Shown: in pieces, positions 24,484-37,097 of the stretch | Position numbering within the stretch: the first letter of the stretch is position 1 | How the letters are laid out: the number at the start of each line of letters is the position of its first letter | DNA from: Hermatobates lingyangjiaoensis | Taxonomy: Eukaryota > Arthropoda > Insecta > Hemiptera > Hermatobatidae | Reading direction: 5' to 3' | Length of the DNA stretch: 64,000 nt | Assembly (NCBI GenBank): GCA_026182355.1 | Contig: JAPFBL010000310.1 | Span: 291,501-355,500, forward strand | Notes under the pieces: generated by a model | What the model was told of the DNA's origin: nothing | The model's input: the letters and a program-made list of their open reading frames with translations, nothing else | Databases searched by the model: none | Made by a program: the position numbers and the translations under genes

Positions 24484-24575
24484 ACTCATCATCATCATCG
24501 TCGTCGTCGTCGTCGTAACCACCACCACCCCATCATCATCATATCATTATCATATTATCATCATCAACAATCATC
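24484..24575. repeat. (CAT)/(CGT)/(CAC) trinucleotide microsatellite
   Basis: A compound run of CAT, CGT and CAC triplets decaying into ATCATTATCAT. Compositionally unlike its AT-rich surroundings. No coding role is supported. Confidence 0.9.
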
Positions 24576-24579
24576 AACG

Positions 24580-27500
24580 TAACAGCCTCTTATAGTAAAA
24601 CTGGAACATTTTCATCACTTGCTATGCCATGTTTGAAAAAATCATTTAGATCAATTGATTATTCGTGATTGTCATAATACATTTACTTATGGTAGAGTAT
24701 AGCATAGACCAAGCCAAATTGTTTTTTTAAAGAAATAACTTTAAAAAAATTAACTTACAGTCTTAATTTTCAGTTGAAGAAAAATCTATTATTTTCCTTA
24801 AAAAGGAAGAGAAGAAATATGGTCACCAAAGGCACTTCATAAAGCGAAGGTTAGAAATAAGAAAATTAAAAACTGTAAGAGTTTTTTCTATTTACTGTGT
24901 AACTATAGTTTAAAATGAAACGTTTGTTGTCCTTTTTGCATCGTATTCTTCAAGAAACTTTTATAATGGAAATAATTTTTACTTTAAGAAAGATATTAGT
25001 AAAACAAAACTATGTCAGCCATTATTGTCTAAATAGGTGTTAGGCGTTTAGGGCGTGTCTTTACATAAAATTTTTATTATTTAGAAGTGGTATTTCATAC
25101 AATAATAACCTCAAATAGTAAGTACGATTTTCGTACGAACTTATTTATGATGTATAATAACTACTTAAATAGTTTAATATAAGGGTATATGAAAATAATT
25201 AATTACTTTTAATTAATATGTTTGGTTTAACTTTAAATTATCATTTTATGTTTTGATTAGCAATATCATATCTTTTTGCCAAAATACAATTGGGTGACAC
25301 AAGCATCACTGAAATATATTTTTGATATACATCTTGTTAGAGATGTACATATGTTTATAACTAATTGATAACATAGTATTATACATTGTATATTACATAG
25401 AGGAAGCATATTTATGACTTAGATGTCCTAAAAATGGCATGATATTAATTCATGATTTACGATAAATTAAGTAAAGTGTACTTATTACCAACTATGTTAG
25501 TAAATTTTATAAGTGGATTTTATACTGCAATTGCAATTGAAAATAAGAAAGACATTCTGCATTGTAATGGGTATTGATATGTTTAATAATGTTTACTTTA
25601 CAAAATTATAGTATTAAGTTCGTACAATTTTATATTGACTGTATTGATATTTCTGCCTGTTATTGATTAATTTATAAGATTTATTTCTTATGTCTTCATT
25701 TTAAACATACAAATTTTGAACCTATTAAGTTAAATTGCTACAATTTACGATTTAAAAAAAAATTAGTTAGTTTGAACTCTTCCATTTATATTTCTTGGTT
25801 AAAATACCAGCTAAAGAACTGATCTTTTTTTGTTTCTCGACACAGTACTACAATCTACGGCAGTCATTTGATGACTTTTTTGCATACATCCTTCAATATT
25901 TTCTTCTTGGAGTCTCTTCAACATAAAGGAGAATTTTTTAAACAAATCCTGTTATTTATCTAAAGTATTATTTATTTTTGTTTAAAATACAAATTTCAAC
26001 TTCTAGTTCACATATTCCTAATATGCCTTATTCATAGTAAAGCAAATAAATCATCCAACGTTTCGACAAATAAAATGATTCTGTGGTCATTATTTCTTCT
26101 AGGACAGACGTGGTACAAGCGTAATTAATTTGGTTAATTACTAAGGGTTTAAAAAATGTAAGAAAACAGTGATATTACAGAATAACTCTGCGAGGACGCC
26201 ATGGCTGAATCTTTAAGGGAACAGAAAACAAAACACACAATAAGAAATAATACAAACAATTTTATTAAGCAGACTCTAAACCAACACAAAGCAAAAGAAA
26301 TTACAAAGCTGTTATGATTTTGAAGGAATATTTTTACCACAATTAGAACATATCTTCTTTTCTTGTAATTTATTTTGATATAAATTTATTTTTGTCAATA
26401 TAGAAAAAAAAGAAGAAGAGATGTGCTACTATATGCGGTAAATAATTTCGTTCCGAAAGGCAATTGTTTTGGTTTGTCTTTTTTTATAGTTTGTTTAATT
26501 GTATTCCATACTTATTTTGTCCTTTGTTTTCTGATTCCTTGAATATCCTGTGTGAACATTGTAGAAGAGTTATTGTGTAGTGACACTAATATTTTAATTT
26601 GTTATTTAACCTATGCAATTATTATAAATAATTATGCTTGAAACACATGCATTCTGTAAAAAAAATAATGATACTGCCAAGTTTTGGTTAGTTTTACTTT
26701 CTTTGTTTGTTGCTTATTTTGACTTTGTTTACAGTTTAGTTGATATTCTGTGGAAGTATTTTATTTCTTGAGAGCTATAGCTATGCTTATCTTAGTAATT
26801 ACTTTGTCAATAAATTGTTTTTAACTTTGAGAGTGACAGCAAAGTTTCGCCAAAACCTGTCATCTAGAGTTAATAATTTTTGGACCTAGTTCTCATAACC
26901 TATTTGGTATTGAATAGTTAAATCTCATAAATATATCTATGGCTTAAATGGTCTTTTTTAGAAAGTCTATACAGTTTGTGGTTATTCTTTTTATCTTTAA
27001 CAAGTAAAGGTTAAACATTTCTTATATTTTTACCTAAGAGTTTTATAATTCATTTTTTCAATAATGACATGGTGTTTTCGTTTTGACATAATTTTGTCAA
27101 ATATTTTGTTATTTACAATTGTTTTAAATAGTTTCAGCAATGTTTATTTTTTTCTAATTATACAATTATTATGAATTTGTAGTATTATGAGTTTATTTGG
27201 ATCTGATAACAGCATTATTATTGGTAACCAGTGAAGCTTGGTGGTTACTGGTACATTGTTAACAAAGTTGTATTCAATCTATATTCTACTTATATTATAT
27301 TGTAGTTTTCATTTGTTAAGTTGTTATGTTTAATTTTGTTGTAATATAATATATTTTTTTGAGTCTGAAAAACCAATCTTTCTTTAATAAAATCCATATT
27401 ATTGATTAATTGTGCTTAAACAGCTTAAGATATTATTATAGTTTAGAAATTATGGTGTAATGTAATGAAAAATTCTGCAAAAACAAAATATCCATTTGGG

Positions 27501-27800
27501 GGGCGAAGAATTTTCGTGGCAATACTTAAATTTTTATTTGTTTACTTAATCCTAACAATGTACCTATTGTTGATAATTAATACTTGTTCAAAGTACAGAA
27601 GTATTATAGCAGCTAAGTCTATTTAAGTGCATCTGTAGTCCGTCAAAGTGAAGTGTGAATCACAAATCATTATATTATAGCAGTCATGATGCGGTTTTTA
27701 TTTATTTTCAACTATATTCCTTCCGTATAAGCAGGTAGGAATAAAACGTGTTGAAAGTGCAATAGAAATGTACTAAGATTATTTGAATTCAACACTATTT
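24580..27800. other. AT-rich intergenic stretch, no gene seen
   Basis: Read on both strands without finding exons or transposase motifs. The only repeat-like item is a Penelope-type LTR fragment near 26050-26110. Confidence 0.55.
26045..26112 (-). repeat. Penelope-like LTR fragment
   Basis: On the minus strand AGAAGAAATAATGACCACAG is followed by a hairpin-like stretch and TGTCGAAACGTTGG, the GAAACGTY signature shared with the other Penelope-type repeats here. Solitary and degenerate. Confidence 0.4.
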
Positions 27801-27824
27801 TTACACAATTAATCTGGGACTATA

Positions 27825-28162
27825 TTGCAAGTTAATATGAATTGTGGAATTAAGCGTAAAAGAGTTATTGTCTGTTTCGCAATGACGGTAAATAAGTCGC
27901 AAGGTCAAACTCTGTCTACAGCAGGAACTAAAGTGAGACCATGTTTTTCTCACATGGTCAACTGTATGTTGTTGCTCAAGACTCAGAGGTTCCGACTTAG
28001 TTCTTCCATGAAGCTGAAGGACAGACAGCTATTGTGGTCTGCACAATTACACTTACTGAACACTGTGCAAATAAATATATTTTTTTAAATAATATTTTGA
28101 AATGCCACGTATTATCTCTGATAATGTGTAAAATACCCGTCAAAGATGGGCACGCCTGCTAA
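27825..28162 (+). mobile_element. Helitron 3' end with Pif1-type helicase C-terminus
   Basis: The frame from 27825 reads VCFAMTVNKSQGQTLSTAGT, the conserved C-terminal motif of Helitron Pif1 helicases, followed by a CFSH segment. The element ends in a hairpin (28136-28150, six pairs including one G-T, AAA loop), nine bases, then CTAA at 28159-28162 followed by T. A 3' hairpin plus CTRR next to a host T is diagnostic of Helitrons. The upstream helicase, Rep domain and 5' TC end were not found, so this is a truncated copy. Confidence 0.85.
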
Positions 28163-28164
28163 TA

Positions 28165-29640
28165 TTAAAGGTTATTAGCTATATGCTATAAATTTGATTG
28201 GGGTTTAAAGACAGGAATAAAGAGTTGGCCTTATTTACATCGGACAGATGGTGAAATCAAAATTCGGTTTGATATAAATAGTGGTGGGAAACATGAGTCA
28301 TTAAAACTGAAATAGACATCCACGATTCATATCCTAATTACATCATTTCAAAGAATTAAAATGAAATCAGCTTATATAACACTTGGTTCAGAAAAACAAT
28401 GGAACGTGTTGGACACTTTTCTGAACACCAACTGCTTAAAGAGTACGTCAAATTAATCGCGATATATTTGTATTTGTCATATGCCATTGGTTGTGGTTAT
28501 TCTGTGTTCTTTATATACACTTCGAAGAGATGTCAGGTACCTTTCGGATTATTCGTAACATAAGAAGAACCCTGCCAGCAGACGCTGAATATCAGCTGAA
28601 ATCACAAGAAACTCAAAGTTGTCCACAAATCAATTTTGTAATGAGCCCATTTTCACAACTCACTGAAATGAATTCCAAAACCTGTTGACTTCCGTGTTTG
28701 ATAGTCCAAATCCCAATTACATAGAATCTATAATCATATTTATTACCAACAAAGAATTATATGTTGATCCTGGACTAATTGTTTAGTTGCTATGTTGTCG
28801 TATTTGTTTACATTTATTAATGTTTATTCTTTACATTAACTTAGACATTTTTTGAGTGAATTTCCCGATATAAAATTGATTTTTAGAGGTTTAATGAAAA
28901 ATGTTAAAATAATTTAAGAACTTTATATGAGATGTATAAATATATAATTCTTACATGTAAACAATCAAAGCCAATCAGATATATAATTTCTGATGCCTCC
29001 CATGTTATGATGGAATTGTCTAACAAAATGCTCTAATCTAGATAAATAAAAGGAAGGGTTTGTCTGTACATTGCTTAAAACTGACTCATTTCAAGTTATC
29101 TTTATGTTTCGTACAGTAGAGAAACCGAATCCACCCTTAGACAAATTTCTCTCTGTCGGTTTGTCCGCAAAATTTATGTCTGACTGAATTAATGGTATAT
29201 CTAACTTAAAATCTACGCTATGAATGGATTCGAAATTCAACGTAGAAGCAAAGTTAGGGACCTTTAAAACACAAATTTTGTCACAAGTAAACTCAGCCAC
29301 CATGAGACATAATGAGCTGAAACTTTGATACTAGATTTGTGTAAGTCTAACTGAAAATCTTTAGGATCGTTAAGTTTTGAATGGATTGAAAATTCAACGC
29401 AGAAGCAAAGTAATGAACTTTTAAGCAGTATTTGGCTAGCTACACAGACATGTTTATTTTAGAAGTATATATGTGTGTGCCAAGTAGGTATTGTTAGTTG
29501 ATTTTAATTTCATTTGAGTTTAAGCTCCCAACAAGAGCTTATTAATAAGGTGTTTCCCAGAGTTCAAGATCTGCTATCTATTCAGAATAAATGACTTTGT
29601 AAACGAGCAATTCCCAACCCTTACAAATGAATAGACAGGA
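28165..29640. other. Stretch between two Helitron ends, content unclear
   Basis: Contains GC-richer patches and short frames (28491-28688 plus, 29091-29303 minus) that match nothing I can name. Parts may be Helitron interior belonging to the downstream copy. No exon structure was recognised. Confidence 0.4.
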
Positions 29641-30267
29641 AAAATCAGCGACAAGTCCTTACGCTATATCAAGCTCAAGAAAGAACTTTCAAGTCAGTAA
29701 ACCGAGTGATTAGTGATGAGGAAGCAGTTCATTATCCAACTGAATTTCTTGACTCCATGACTGCCTGCTATAAGTAAAAACTGAAGTAGGGCACCAATTA
29801 TGCTGCGATTTAGTAGCAGTAACAAATTTCATGTTACGAAACTTGAGTGCCTCAAAAATGTGCAACGAGACACTACCCTGAGTTCGTACTCTGCACAGAT
29901 ACGCCATACAGACATCATGACTGGGTGTCTGTGTGTACACCATGCATACCATTTACTCCGATCCACTATCCGTTTCCATTCAAACGATTGCAATGTCCCG
30001 TCAGTATCTGCTTCGAAATGATGGTAACTAAGTCGCAAGGGGAAACTCTATCAACCGCAGGAATTGAAGTGAGAAAGAACAAGTTTTTCTCACATGGTCA
30101 ACTGTAGTTTGCTTACTCATGAATCAGAGGTTCCAACTCATATTCTTTCATAAACCTTAAGGACGCACTTCTAATGTGGTGTATACAAAGGCATTTACTT
30201 AACACTGTACATGGCATTATCTCCGAATTTTTGAAATAGTACCGTCAAAGACGGGCACGTTTGCTAG
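29640..30267 (+). mobile_element. Second Helitron 3' end with decayed Pif1-type helicase
   Basis: Pieces of Helitron helicase run in order: a VISDEEAVHYPTEFLDSM segment near 29710, ITKLECLKNV-like codons near 29830, IHYPFPFKRLQCPVSICFEM near 29960 and VTKSQGETLSTAGIEV near 30020, then FFSHGQL. The 3' terminus is a perfect hairpin (CCGTC at 30242-30246, GACGG at 30250-30254, AAA loop), nine bases, then CTAG at 30264-30267 followed by T. It shares this terminus with the copy ending at 28162, so both belong to one family. Stops and shifts inactivate it. Confidence 0.85.
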
Positions 30268-30269
30268 TC

Positions 30270-31335
30270 AATCTGTATGTTACACCCTTGAACAAAGCTT
30301 AATTTTTAGTTTATTAATCATATTAACTTTGGGTAATATTGATGTGTGAGGAATGGACTCTTTTCTATTACGTTCTTGAAAAATATCCAGGTTTTTTACT
30401 ATACTAGTCTAATAGTTCATATCTATTATTTTCAAAAATTTCAAGCTTGCACCTAAAAAAGTTTTAAATTAACTGAAAAGCCGGCTTTGAATTTGATTTG
30501 AGTATGAAAAACTGGCTAATTTTATAAAAGGCCAAAATTGAAAACATAATTTGAAAAATAATAAATTAAATTATCCTACATCTTTATTAAAAATTATCTT
30601 AATATGACATTTTTCAGACGAAATAGGAATATTTTCAAGTTTTAAATGGGAAACTTTGTCTTAAATCTTTAATGTAGGAGGTCAGATAAACTGTGTAAGA
30701 GATCCACTGGGTATTGGAACAAAAGCTATGTTCTCTTGTAGATTATTTCATGAGAGAAAATTTTCACTTTGGCTTTTCAAAAATGTTATTACTGCAGTTA
30801 TACTAATGATGTTATATGCATCAGTGGTGTGATATACAAAAATAAGCGTATATATTGATAAGTGGATCAATCACTATCTGCATTAAAGACTAATAAACCT
30901 CTCCTATTTAGACATTTATACTATGCCTAATGGGACATTACGAGTATATATTATATACCCAAGAAGTTTGATATTAAGTTTACTTATAGTTAAGTTGAGT
31001 GTAGGCCACTCCTGATTTTTTTTAAAGAAATCATTCTCATGGCTCTTTTGGTACAGGGTTCATTTAGAAAACATCAGGAAAGCGTATTTACAACTAAATA
31101 AGACAACTGCATGTTTACATTTCACACCATTATTGATATTCAAGATTACTTAGTATTCGTACTCTTTTTACTCAATATACCTCTCAAACACAATCGACTC
31201 ATCTGTTGATTCAGAGTAATGAAAGGAAAAATTAACCACGCATTATTGATTCAATAATTACTTAAAACAAAAACAATACATACAAATTCATATAAATATC
31301 CTTATCCACACAACACTGGAAGAGATAAAATAGCA
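30270..31335. other. Intergenic stretch, no feature seen
   Basis: AT-rich spacer between the second Helitron end and the 3' end of the FNTA gene. Short frames only. Confidence 0.6.
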
Positions 31336-31336
31336 C

Positions 31337-31342
31337 TTTATT
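31337..31342 (-). promoter_or_regulatory. Polyadenylation signal of FNTA
   Basis: AATAAA on the minus strand only six bases after the FNTA stop codon. The close spacing implies a very short 3' UTR, or use of a further downstream signal. Confidence 0.55.
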
Positions 31343-31348
31343 AGTAGC

Positions 31349-34300
31349 TTAAACATTGGTTTCAACTTTATCAGAACTTTTTTTAATCTTTTCTATGTAC
31401 TTAGTTTCAAGTCTTTTCAATATAAAATTCCAATATTTTTTTCTAATGACATCGTACTTATCAGCAAGTTCCATACAGATCTGAAAAAAAAAATCGAAAA
31501 TTCATTAAATAAATTAATTTTATTTAATTTTTAATAAGAGATTATTATTATAATCTCTTATAATAATATAGAAATTATTTAATTTCTCTTAATTGTGTTT
31601 AAGAGAAATAATAAAACCTGAGAAGTAACAATTATATTGATTGAAATTTGATTTTTTTTGCAGTAGTTTGATTTTATATAAGAAATTTGTACAGATCTAA
31701 ATAAGAAAAGTGGCCGCCACCAGTGCCAGGTCATCTGCTCCGTCATAGATCCGTGGGTTCGACTCGCTTAACTTTTTGTTATTTGCAAAATCGAGAACAA
31801 AACAGATGTTTGAAGATTGGCAAATGACTTTTAACTTGCCGATTCTACTATTATTAATGACAAGTGGTTCTTGTAATAAATGTTGACGATCACTAGTGTG
31901 GTAATAATTGGTAATTGGTAACTATTGTGATAATCACTAGTGGTAATCAGTAAACTGGTAACAATTTCCATCACAGTAATTCAAATTAACAGGATTTTCA
32001 ACAGTTTGCCGACTCTGCAGCCTTGATAGCCATCAAATAATTCAATAGCACATTTCACTAATAAAATTCAATGATTCCGATTTTACACCAGATTTCAGTT
32101 CCATTATTTTATAAATATTATTTATGTGAAAACTTCTGTAATGAGTCGGATTTTGACAAATTTCACACAGAATGGAGTAGCAATGGGGGGCCGCCCCGAG
32201 CGACTTTTCGAGGGTGTAAAAATAGAAAATATCATAATCAGATAACAAAAAATCTTAAATTTTATACTAAAATGAGTTTTTAAGGCCGTAATTGTTTTTG
32301 TGTTATATTTGTGTAATACTGTTTCTAAACGGATTTTTCAACTGTAATATTTGCAAATTAAAAATAAATGTATTTTAAAGTTTTCAAAACTATTTATTTT
32401 AAGCGGCTAAAAGTTTATTATTTTTGTTTGCGTTTCCAGTTATTTAATATAACTATTTTTTATGATTTGAATTACACGTTTTTGTTTTGAAAAATCTTTG
32501 GTCTTCTTTGATGATGACTATATATGTATACGAGAGTATTGTAATAAGATGAAATTGTGGGACTAATAACAACAGTCTAGAATTAGGTCATTGATTGTAA
32601 ATCCATAAAGGGGAGCAAATCTAACGACTACTCCGGGAGGCAAAAATGGTTTGTTACGAAACTGTTCACACATTGATAATTTAGGAAATATTCATTTAAA
32701 CTAAATCATCAGAACTTTAAACTAGAATGACTTAGTCCAAACTTTAAATTTGTTATTTGAACAGAAAGTTACAGATTAAAGTAAGTATTTTCTGTTCGAG
32801 AACTTTATTATTTTGGGGGATATAAATACAAAGAAATTACCTCCTGCAACTGCTCGAAAGAATCCTTGGAGTCAGAATTACTTCTAAGGACCTTCAATGC
32901 GAGCGCGTCCACCATAAATGCCAATAGATAAGGCGACTTGCAGCCTTTATTATAAAGGTCTTCCACAAATGACATAACCACAGGCTTCAACAGGTTTTCG
33001 TCAGTGTGTCTCAATATTCTACAAAACACCATACATGTTCTATAAACAATTCATATATTCCTTTTTTTTCTGAATAAAATAAAATATTTAAGAATCATGA
33101 AGTAAATTATTAGTTTAAAAATTTGATGAAACAAATATAATATTTTTGATTCAAGAGAAGTTTTTTAGTACATGTTTCAACTTCATGATAAAGAAAACTA
33201 GAGATTTACTAACTATTTACTGGTAATTAATTCCTAAATAGCTTTTCAATTTACTTGGAAACAAATAATCACCTCTGCACCTCATAATGCAGAATAACTT
33301 GCATACGCAAAAACGTTGCAGTTTTGCTTCCCTTTAATTTAAGCCGTGCTAAAAGCAAACTTTAAATTACAGTCATAATAGCTACGTTTTCGTTTTTCAT
33401 ATTCATTCAGACAGGTGAGGTGATTATCAATCCCCAACCACACTTCACAGCTCCCCCATAAGGTAACTTAAAAAACTACGAGCCCTGGGGTACTCAATAT
33501 TCCCCCAGAGATGGACATAAATCTAATGACTAGTAAGGAAAACTATGACTATAATATCTAGAGCAGTGGTTCCCAACCTGTGGGTCGCGACCCCAAACGG
33601 GGTCGTGACACCAATGCCATGGGGTCGCCAATTGATTTTGACCCGAACGTGAATATTATATAAAACACGGTAAAAATAGAAGACAGTTAAATAAATAACA
33701 TTATAAAATAAAATTAAGACAATTATTTAAAATTCACACTACGAAACTAAATGTAACAGTTCATTAAGTCACTGAACATAACGTCCGAGACATGTATTGA
33801 ACATGTTTCGTTCCACTTGAAAGACCTTAGTCTTCTTTCTCTTTTCTTATGTGGTTTGGACGTAAAAAAAACACAACTTAAAAAGTTATGCAAAAATATA
33901 CAGGCATGATCTAGTTATGCTAGAAATATTACGCACCCTTTTGATGTTAAACAACCAATGTAGACAATAGATCGAAAAAAATATCTGATTAAACTGCAGA
34001 CCGAAATAAATTAGATGTGGAACACGACTTGAGGTGTGCCATATCGACAACGGAGCCCAGGATAGAATTGCTAGCTAAAAAGCTACAATACCAGCCATCT
34101 CATTAAGGTCAGTTCATAAACATACTTTAGTAAAGTTACATAACGGTATGAAATTTGTTTGTTTGAATACTTTGAAATTGATTTGCAATTAATTAATATT
34201 TTGTAGGAGCTTTGAGATTAATGAATAAATTCTATATTAATCATATATTTAAGGAATATACAGTTACTTCACTAATAAATTGCAATATATGCCAGTTTCT

Positions 34301-37097
34301 TATAGAAAAAATAAATGTATAAAAGATATTTGAACGATTGGGGTCGCTTCCTGATTGCTTGTTCTAAAATGGGTCGCTATATTTGAAAGGTTGGGAACCG
34401 CTGATCTAGAGGTACTGGTACATTTCCTCTAGGAAAAAACTTAATAGTAATACTAAAGACCCTGGGGTACCTAATATTCCCCAAGGAGTAAAATTAAACC
34501 TAAGGACTAGAAGGGACTAAGAACTAAAACTATAGATCCTAGGGGTACTAGGATATTCCCCCTAGGAAAGAACGTAGGGCATATAAATAGACACAAAGGA
34601 CTTACATGTTAAAACTAGAACATGGATTTACAAGATACAAACATATAAAATTACAAAAACCAAAACTCTAAATAAAGGATACTATAATAAAAGGGTAAAT
34701 AATAAATAAAAGAGCAGACCGGGTAAGGTAGGGTAGGAGGGGAGGCGACATTAATTATAGGAGAACCAGTGTCCTCTTGGCTTTGCCAATACCAGGAATG
34801 AATTTTAGAAAGCCAAAGTAATATTTCCTGCACACGACTGCCCTGCACAAGGTGGCAATGATCCGTGAGCTATTTGGTAACCAAACCTTATTCGACTATA
34901 GACTTCACAGAGCTCTCAAGGATGTGTGCAACGGACTCCACAGAGTTGGTAGTACCCATTGTGCAACAGTGGTATGTGGCATTGTCTCAGAGGTGAAATC
35001 GATGTGGATACTCTCCAAAATCTCCATGGCCAGTCAAAATCTGAGTTAACCAAAAAGAAGAAATGCTTCATACGGAGTCTATCTCGAACCAAGTAAGTCC
35101 ATCGCCCACTGGTGCTGCTTGCCCATCTGTGCTGCCACATGACTAAGGCTCAGTCATCAAGCTGGCTCTCCTGATCAACAGTACTATTTACATCATAAGT
35201 TACCCACAAGAGGACGTTAAACCGTCAGTCCCGATGTCAAGTACTCGCTAAGATTTCTAATTTAAATACACTTGAGTTAGGTAAAGTTTAGGGCTCTCTA
35301 AAAAAAATGTAGAATAATTGGGAGATGCAATACTCCATCAAAGAATCAGCATCGAAGGCCTGACTTTGTCAGCCCCTCTATAAAAAAAAAAACCTGTATC
35401 AGTGAGATATTCGTTAAATATCCCTACTCTACAAGACCTGAGCTATGGCAAATTCAGGACTTCCGATATAGAATCAAACTGGACATATGGTTTCTTCATG
35501 ACAAACTTTGGTTTAAAAGAAGTTTGGAATCCTGGAATAAAACAGTGTATAGCCAATAAATGTGGGGGAACAAGCTTATATGTCCAAATGATTCAATAGA
35601 ACTTCAATTTTATAAACATCTGATTACAAACTCACCCTCGTAAATAGTTCCAAGGACTTTCGTTCTTTTTTGCAATTGAAATAGCAACCAAGCAAAAGGT
35701 TATTTCTCGTTCAACAATTTCAGGAGTAAATCCAGTAGTATTTTCAATTACGAAATATCTCTGGTTCCAGGCAGAGTTGTTTCTGATATCTTCCTTTAAT
35801 AATTCTTCCACATAATTTAACTCATTTTCAAAAACACTAAAAAAAAAATATTTCATTAATCAATTTCAACTACTCATTACTTAAATGAAATCAACTCACT
35901 TAAAAGTTCTCAAAACCCATTGTCTATATTGCCAAGCATGGTAATTTTTTGCATCCTTCTCAAGCATACTTGAAATAAAATTTAATTCATCACCAGGACT
36001 TCCAATTTTCTCTACAATCATTTGCCTGTGGTGCCTGAAAAATCGAACTATACAGTTAAGAAAAAAGAAAGGAAAATGTTTATCTATTTATATTATGATT
36101 ACCAAACTTGATAGTTTTTTGGAGACTCTTCTATAATTGCGTCTAAAAATAGTAGTTCATTTTTCAAATTACTACCCAAGTGATACAGTATCTGTCGCCT
36201 GAAATTTAAGACAGATGTGACATACAACTTATCATTACTTCAAGGGGAGATTTTTTACGTCTTTAGAAAAATTAATAAAGTATTAATTAGTAAAAAAAAA
36301 TTACTAATCACAAAATGTTGAACACCATTAGTTTAATATATAACCAAAGTCAAAATGTGTCCTAGGACTTTAAAGATGTTAATTATTAATATTCATAACC
36401 GCAACGACACTTCTTCCTTGAAACTGTGAATTATCTTTAATTAAAAACTACAGAAAAAAAAATTGTAACAAGACGAATTACATTAAATTAATAATAACAT
36501 GGGAAAGCCATAACATGTCCTCCATATATCAATTATTATTACTTTATCAATTATTACAGCAGTTACAGAATTAAACAACAAAAACATGAAAACTCCACTT
36601 CTCTAGCATAAACTTTTGGGGTTCTTCACGAAACATCAATAATAGACTTAGTTAAAAATGTTGTAATTAAGAGTGTGTTGACTTTGACATTTTTATAGTT
36701 AAAATTTATCTACATTGCTCATCATCCTATTCTCTGTAAATTACTTTCTGTAGTATTAAGCCTACCACACTGCTTACCTGTACTCCCATACTGTATAATT
36801 AGCAGGATTAAGGGTTACAGCATCATCTGTAAGTTTCAAACTTCTCTCAGATTTTTCATTTAGATGAATAACAGCTCTGAGATAGTCGTAGACATCTTTG
36901 ACTAAAAGATAATTCCTGATCAGTATTTAGATTACAATCTTAACAATTTAACTGATTTTGTTCAAAGAATGAATACACTGTTCGGAATAGAGTATGGAAA
37001 CTACTGGAAACTCTCCATCATCCTGGGGTAAAGGTGTAACGTCAGCCCATTCCGTCCTATCCCGATAAAACATCCATTTATCGCTCGAAATAGACAT
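31349..37097 (-). CDS. FNTA: Protein farnesyltransferase/geranylgeranyltransferase type I, alpha subunit
   Basis: Seven exons in transcript order: 37097-36977, 36901-36778, 36198-36103, 36034-35900, 35836-35636, 33018-32841 and 31480-31349. All have GT/AG junctions and compatible phases; 328 residues, slightly shorter than the human protein. The start reads [11 protein letters not shown], the family's N-terminal signature. Prenyltransferase-alpha repeats follow, with the expected [28 protein letters not shown] and [10 protein letters not shown] motifs. The last exon ends [16 protein letters not shown]. The subunit pairs with FNTB or PGGT1B in the cytosol; it supplies the Lys and Tyr residues used in attaching farnesyl or geranylgeranyl groups to CaaX proteins such as Ras and Rho. 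It starts head-to-head with UQCRQ. Intron 5 (2.6 kb) holds a hAT MITE, a tandem hairpin repeat and other repeats. Confidence 0.95.
31712..31775 (+). repeat. Possible tRNA-derived SINE fragment
   Basis: GGGTTCGACTC near 31752 matches the RNA polymerase III B box (GGTTCGANTC), and a CACCAGTGCCAGG-like segment about 35 bases upstream could be a degraded A box. The flanks cannot pair into an acceptor stem, so it is not a tRNA gene. It lies in FNTA intron 6. Confidence 0.4.
33480..34570. repeat. Tandem hairpin repeat (four units), split by a hAT MITE
   Basis: Four units share a small palindromic pattern, CCTNGGGGTAC followed by ATATTCCCCNAGG. They start near 33484, 33556 (split by the MITE), 34460 and 34537; without the insertion they are spaced about 55-80 bases apart. 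Between the hairpins a variable AACTAAAACTATAGATC-like linker recurs. All lie in FNTA intron 5. Confidence 0.65.
33564..34403. mobile_element. Non-autonomous hAT element (MITE), 840 bp
   Basis: Ends CAGTGGTTCCCAACCT and AGGTTGGGAACCGCTG are inverted repeats with one mismatch. The perfect 8-bp duplication ATCTAGAG is at 33556-33563 and 34404-34411. GGGTCGCGACCCC and GGGTCGC motifs are subterminal. The interior is AT-rich and non-coding. CAGNGGTTCCCAACC is a widespread hAT-Charlie-type end. It interrupts one unit of the tandem hairpin repeat. Confidence 0.95.
34700..35270. repeat. GC-richer repeat-like block in FNTA intron 5
   Basis: Compositionally distinct from the surrounding intron and partly open in several frames, with no recognised domain. 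Its right part (GACGTTAAACCGTCAGTCCC, then GATGTCAAGTACTCGC) resembles a segment near 49270-49325, so the two probably share a dispersed repeat, perhaps a SINE or LINE 3' end. Class undetermined. Confidence 0.4.

Noticed and set aside
12654..24575. Short regular repeats considered as a CRISPR array
   Set aside because: GA and CAT/CGT runs are microsatellites or foldbacks with no repeat-spacer pattern, and the DNA is eukaryotic.
26149..26340. 63-codon minus-strand frame rich in Phe, Leu and Cys
   Set aside because: Low-complexity product of T-rich DNA without motifs or signals.
28491..28688. 65-codon plus-strand frame between the Helitron ends
   Set aside because: No recognisable domain; possibly Helitron interior or captured DNA, but unsupported.
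31712..31775. tRNA gene
   Set aside because: A B-box match exists but no acceptor stem, anticodon arm or D arm can be formed; kept only as a possible SINE fragment.
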